Source of the DNA: an uncultured Trueperaceae bacterium
Lineage (GTDB): Bacteria > Deinococcota > Deinococci > Deinococcales > Trueperaceae
Direction of reading: 5' to 3'
Assembly: GCA_937911855.1 (NCBI GenBank)
Contig: CALDPK010000145.1
Span: 1-14,280, forward strand
DNA: 14,280 nucleotides
The position numbers and the translations under genes are program-made. Below are positions 12,799 through 14,280 of this stretch, in pieces (the first letter of the stretch is position 1; every line of letters starts with the position of its first letter). A model generated the notes under the pieces. It ran no database searches, was not told the DNA's origin, and worked only from the letters and a program-made list of their open reading frames with translations.

Positions 12799-12807
12799 AA
12801 TATGCCA
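12799..12807 (-). promoter_or_regulatory. Extended -10 box of the HD-hydrolase gene
   Basis: On the minus strand TGG-CATATT (12807-12799) is followed by 6 bases (GGCTGT) and the ATG at 12792. CATATT matches 4 of 6 bases and has the TGn extension. The spacing predicts transcription starting on the start codon. Confidence 0.5.
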
Positions 12808-12813
12808 CAGGCT

Positions 12814-12819
12814 TAAGAT
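12814..12819 (+). promoter_or_regulatory. -10-like box of pgl
   Basis: TAAGAT (4 of 6 bases of TATAAT) is followed by GTGCC and the ATG at 12825, with no Shine-Dalgarno. It lies only 6 bp from the divergent -10 box of the HD gene, so the two promoters cannot easily be occupied at the same time. Confidence 0.45.
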
Positions 12820-12824
12820 GTGCC

Positions 12825-13505
12825 ATGCCGCCGAAAATAATGAGAAGCGACAACATTGCGGAAACGGCGCTCCAGCTGTGCACCGAAAGGCTGCATGCAG
12901 CCGTGGATGCGCGTGCGACCGCCACGTTCGTCCTGTCCGGTGGCTCGACGCCGCTGAAACTGTACGGCCTGCTGGCCCAGGCTGACCTGCCCTGGAACCG
13001 GATACACGTGTTCTGGGGTGACGAACGCTTCGTCCCCCACGATCACGCCGACAGCAACTACGGTGCCGCGCGCCGCGCGCTGCTGAACCACATCGACATC
13101 CCCGAGGGCAACGTACACCCCTGGCCCATCCTGGAGAGCGCCGAGGCGTCAGCCGAAGCGTACAGCGACATCCTGCAGAGCACCCTTGGGCTTGACGCCC
13201 TGTTCGACGTGACCCTGCTTGGCCTGGGCAGTGACGGGCATACCGCCAGCCTGTTCCCGGGCACCGGCACGCTGCGCGCCCAGGGACTCACCGTGGCCAG
13301 CCGGCCAGCAGGCATGAGCAGCCCACGCCTGAGCCTCACTGCCGGAGCGCTGAGCAGCAGCCGGGCCGTCATCTTCCTGGTGAGCGGCGAAGACAAGCGC
13401 CCGGCTTTCGAGAACCTGATCGCCCCGTCACAGAGCGGCCCGGGCGAACAACCCGCCCGGGCCATTGCTGCCAGTGAAGAACTCCTGCTCGTCACTGATC
13501 TGTAA
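12825..13505 (+). CDS. pgl: 6-phosphogluconolactonase (DevB/Pgl type)
   Basis: This enzyme hydrolyses 6-phosphogluconolactone to 6-phosphogluconate, the second step of the oxidative pentose phosphate pathway. It has 226 residues from the ATG at 12825, close to the usual size. Recognisable blocks are FVLSGGSTPLKLYGLLA, the active-site region VFWGDERFVP followed by DSNYGAARRALL, and LLGLGSDGHTASLFPG, in that order as in the NagB/Pgl superfamily. The ATG at 12840 would remove five residues and is an alternative; neither has a Shine-Dalgarno, and the -10-like TAAGAT 5 bases before 12825 argues for a leaderless start there. zwf and gnd, its usual neighbours, are not in the window. It converges on the glucan phosphorylase gene with an 11-base gap. 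Confidence 0.93.
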   Translation: MPPKIMRSDNIAETALQLCTERLHAAVDARATATFVLSGGSTPLKLYGLLAQADLPWNRIHVFWGDERFVPHDHADSNYGAARRALLNHIDIPEGNVHPWPILESAEASAEAYSDILQSTLGLDALFDVTLLGLGSDGHTASLFPGTGTLRAQGLTVASRPAGMSSPRLSLTAGALSSSRAVIFLVSGEDKRPAFENLIAPSQSGPGEQPARAIAASEELLLVTDL

Positions 13506-13516
13506 CGTTCAGTTGT

Positions 13517-14280
13517 TCAGCCGCTGCGCTCAGCCCAGCTGATGAAGCCTCCGTCGGCCGGGCTGGCCAGCCGGCCGTTCACAGCCTGCACCCTGACCGC
13601 GTACTCGAGCGAACCGCTCAGCTCCGGCCGGAAGCGCAGCTCATAGTTGCTGCGGCGGGCGTCGCCGCCGGCAGGCTGAAGGTCGACTGACTCGAAGGCG
13701 CCGCCGTCAAGCTCGCCGGCACGGGCGTACACCAGCTGCACGCGGATTTCCTCGCCCTCGGGCACGCCAGTTACGGTGGCTGTGGCAAGGAGTTCCCGGT
13801 CCAGGCTGCCGTTGCCTTCCAGCCGGGCGGTCACGGCCACCCTGGGCCAGAAGCTCTCCTGACGCTGCCGCCATGAAGCCAGGTCCTTCGCTGGCGCGAA
13901 GCTGGAGTCCTCGAACTGACGCTGCCGCTCTGACAGTGGGCGGTAATGGTTGGTTACGTAATCCACCACCATGCGCTGCGCCGAGAACTGCGGGGCGATC
14001 GTCATGATCGCCCGGGTCGAGCGCTGCACCCACTGGGCGGGAACGCCGCGGCTGTCGCGTTCGTAGAACAGCGGCACGACCTCTTTCTCAAGCAGGTCCA
14101 TGAGTTCTTCAGCGTCGCTGCGGTCGACGACGTCGGTATCGGTGTACGGTTCGGTCCAGCCGAACGCCCAGCCGTTGAAACCGTCGTAGCCTTCCGGCCA
14201 CCAGCCGTCCAGTACCGACAGGTTCAGGACGCCGTTCATGGCGGCCTTCATGCCCGACGTGCCCGCGAGCATGGCGCTCA
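13517..14280 (-). CDS. glgP: Alpha-glucan (glycogen/maltodextrin) phosphorylase, C-terminal part (5' end outside window)
   Basis: Glycogen phosphorylase uses phosphate and pyridoxal phosphate to release glucose-1-phosphate from alpha-1,4-glucans. About 254 C-terminal residues are present; the frame runs off the window edge. The diagnostic block AGTSGMKAAMNGVLNLSVLDGWW, here read as AGTSGMKAAMNG then VLNLSVLDGWW, contains the conserved TSGMK near the PLP and substrate phosphate site, followed by EGYDGFNGWAFGW. The C-terminal region (about residue 125 on: FWPRVAVTARLEG, GVPEGEEIRVQLVYAR, LEYAVRVQAVN) fits the Thermus/Thermotoga-type phosphorylases rather than the longer E. coli type. The usual EASGTSGMK reads AMLAGTSGMK here, so the Glu before the glycine-serine pair is not in its normal place. 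The identity is secure; the subfamily assignment is inference. Confidence 0.92.
   Translation of the reverse strand, partial: SAMLAGTSGMKAAMNGVLNLSVLDGWWPEGYDGFNGWAFGWTEPYTDTDVVDRSDAEELMDLLEKEVVPLFYERDSRGVPAQWVQRSTRAIMTIAPQFSAQRMVVDYVTNHYRPLSERQRQFEDSSFAPAKDLASWRQRQESFWPRVAVTARLEGNGSLDRELLATATVTGVPEGEEIRVQLVYARAGELDGGAFESVDLQPAGGDARRSNYELRFRPELSGSLEYAVRVQAVNGRLASPADGGFISWAERSG

Noticed and set aside
1..14280. CRISPR arrays, tRNA/rRNA genes, insertion sequences, prophage or defence genes
   Set aside because: No regularly spaced repeats, cloverleaf-like segments, transposase motifs or long terminal inverted repeats were seen; the gene content is housekeeping.

Overview
The window is an ordinary-looking, gene-dense chromosomal segment with high GC content. 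It holds 16 protein genes, two of them cut by the window edges. I see no tRNA, rRNA, CRISPR array, insertion sequence or phage gene. The organism looks like a high-GC bacterium, and I favour Deinococcota (Deinococcus-Thermus), perhaps a Truepera-like lineage. The reasons are a GNAT protein that from memory closely resembles the Thermus DUF1999 acetyltransferase, a glycogen phosphorylase of the short Thermus/Thermotoga-like type, an OMP decarboxylase of the long 'type 2' form, and many start codons that lack a Shine-Dalgarno but have a -10-like box 5-9 bases upstream (leaderless transcripts). Chloroflexota or another deep lineage cannot be excluded without database searches.

Layout. At 1-1471 (+) lie the 3' end of secA and pyrF. 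At 1444-6654 (-) is a run read in the order truA, DUF1999-type GNAT, small HMA-like protein, fakA-like fatty-acid kinase, a lipoprotein with an intrinsic terminator, and a secreted protein of unknown function whose 3' end overlaps pyrF by 28 bp. mnmE (6700-8043, +) diverges from truA across 45 bp. A small orphan (8050-8319, -) converges with mnmE. At 8470-12210 (+) is an envelope cluster: an HtrA/Deg serine protease, a patatin-like RssA-type hydrolase and two consecutive type I signal peptidases. An HD-domain hydrolase (12220-12792, -) and 6-phosphogluconolactonase (12825-13505, +) diverge across 32 bp. The C-terminal part of an alpha-glucan phosphorylase (13517-14280, -) closes the window.

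How the genes fit together. SecA, the two signal peptidases and the HtrA protease share the theme of protein export and envelope quality control. TruA and MnmE both modify tRNA and are transcribed from back-to-back promoters. Pgl and GlgP both serve glucose-phosphate metabolism (oxidative pentose phosphate pathway and glycogen breakdown).

No clearly novel multi-gene system is visible. The most interesting signals are the repeated promoter-at-the-start-codon arrangement seen at seven genes; a heavy-metal-associated-like domain that has lost its CxxC; a second signal peptidase with a CxxxC pair beside its catalytic lysine; an orphan secreted protein whose start codon sits in a perfect 14-bp palindrome; and four convergent gene pairs with no room for terminators.
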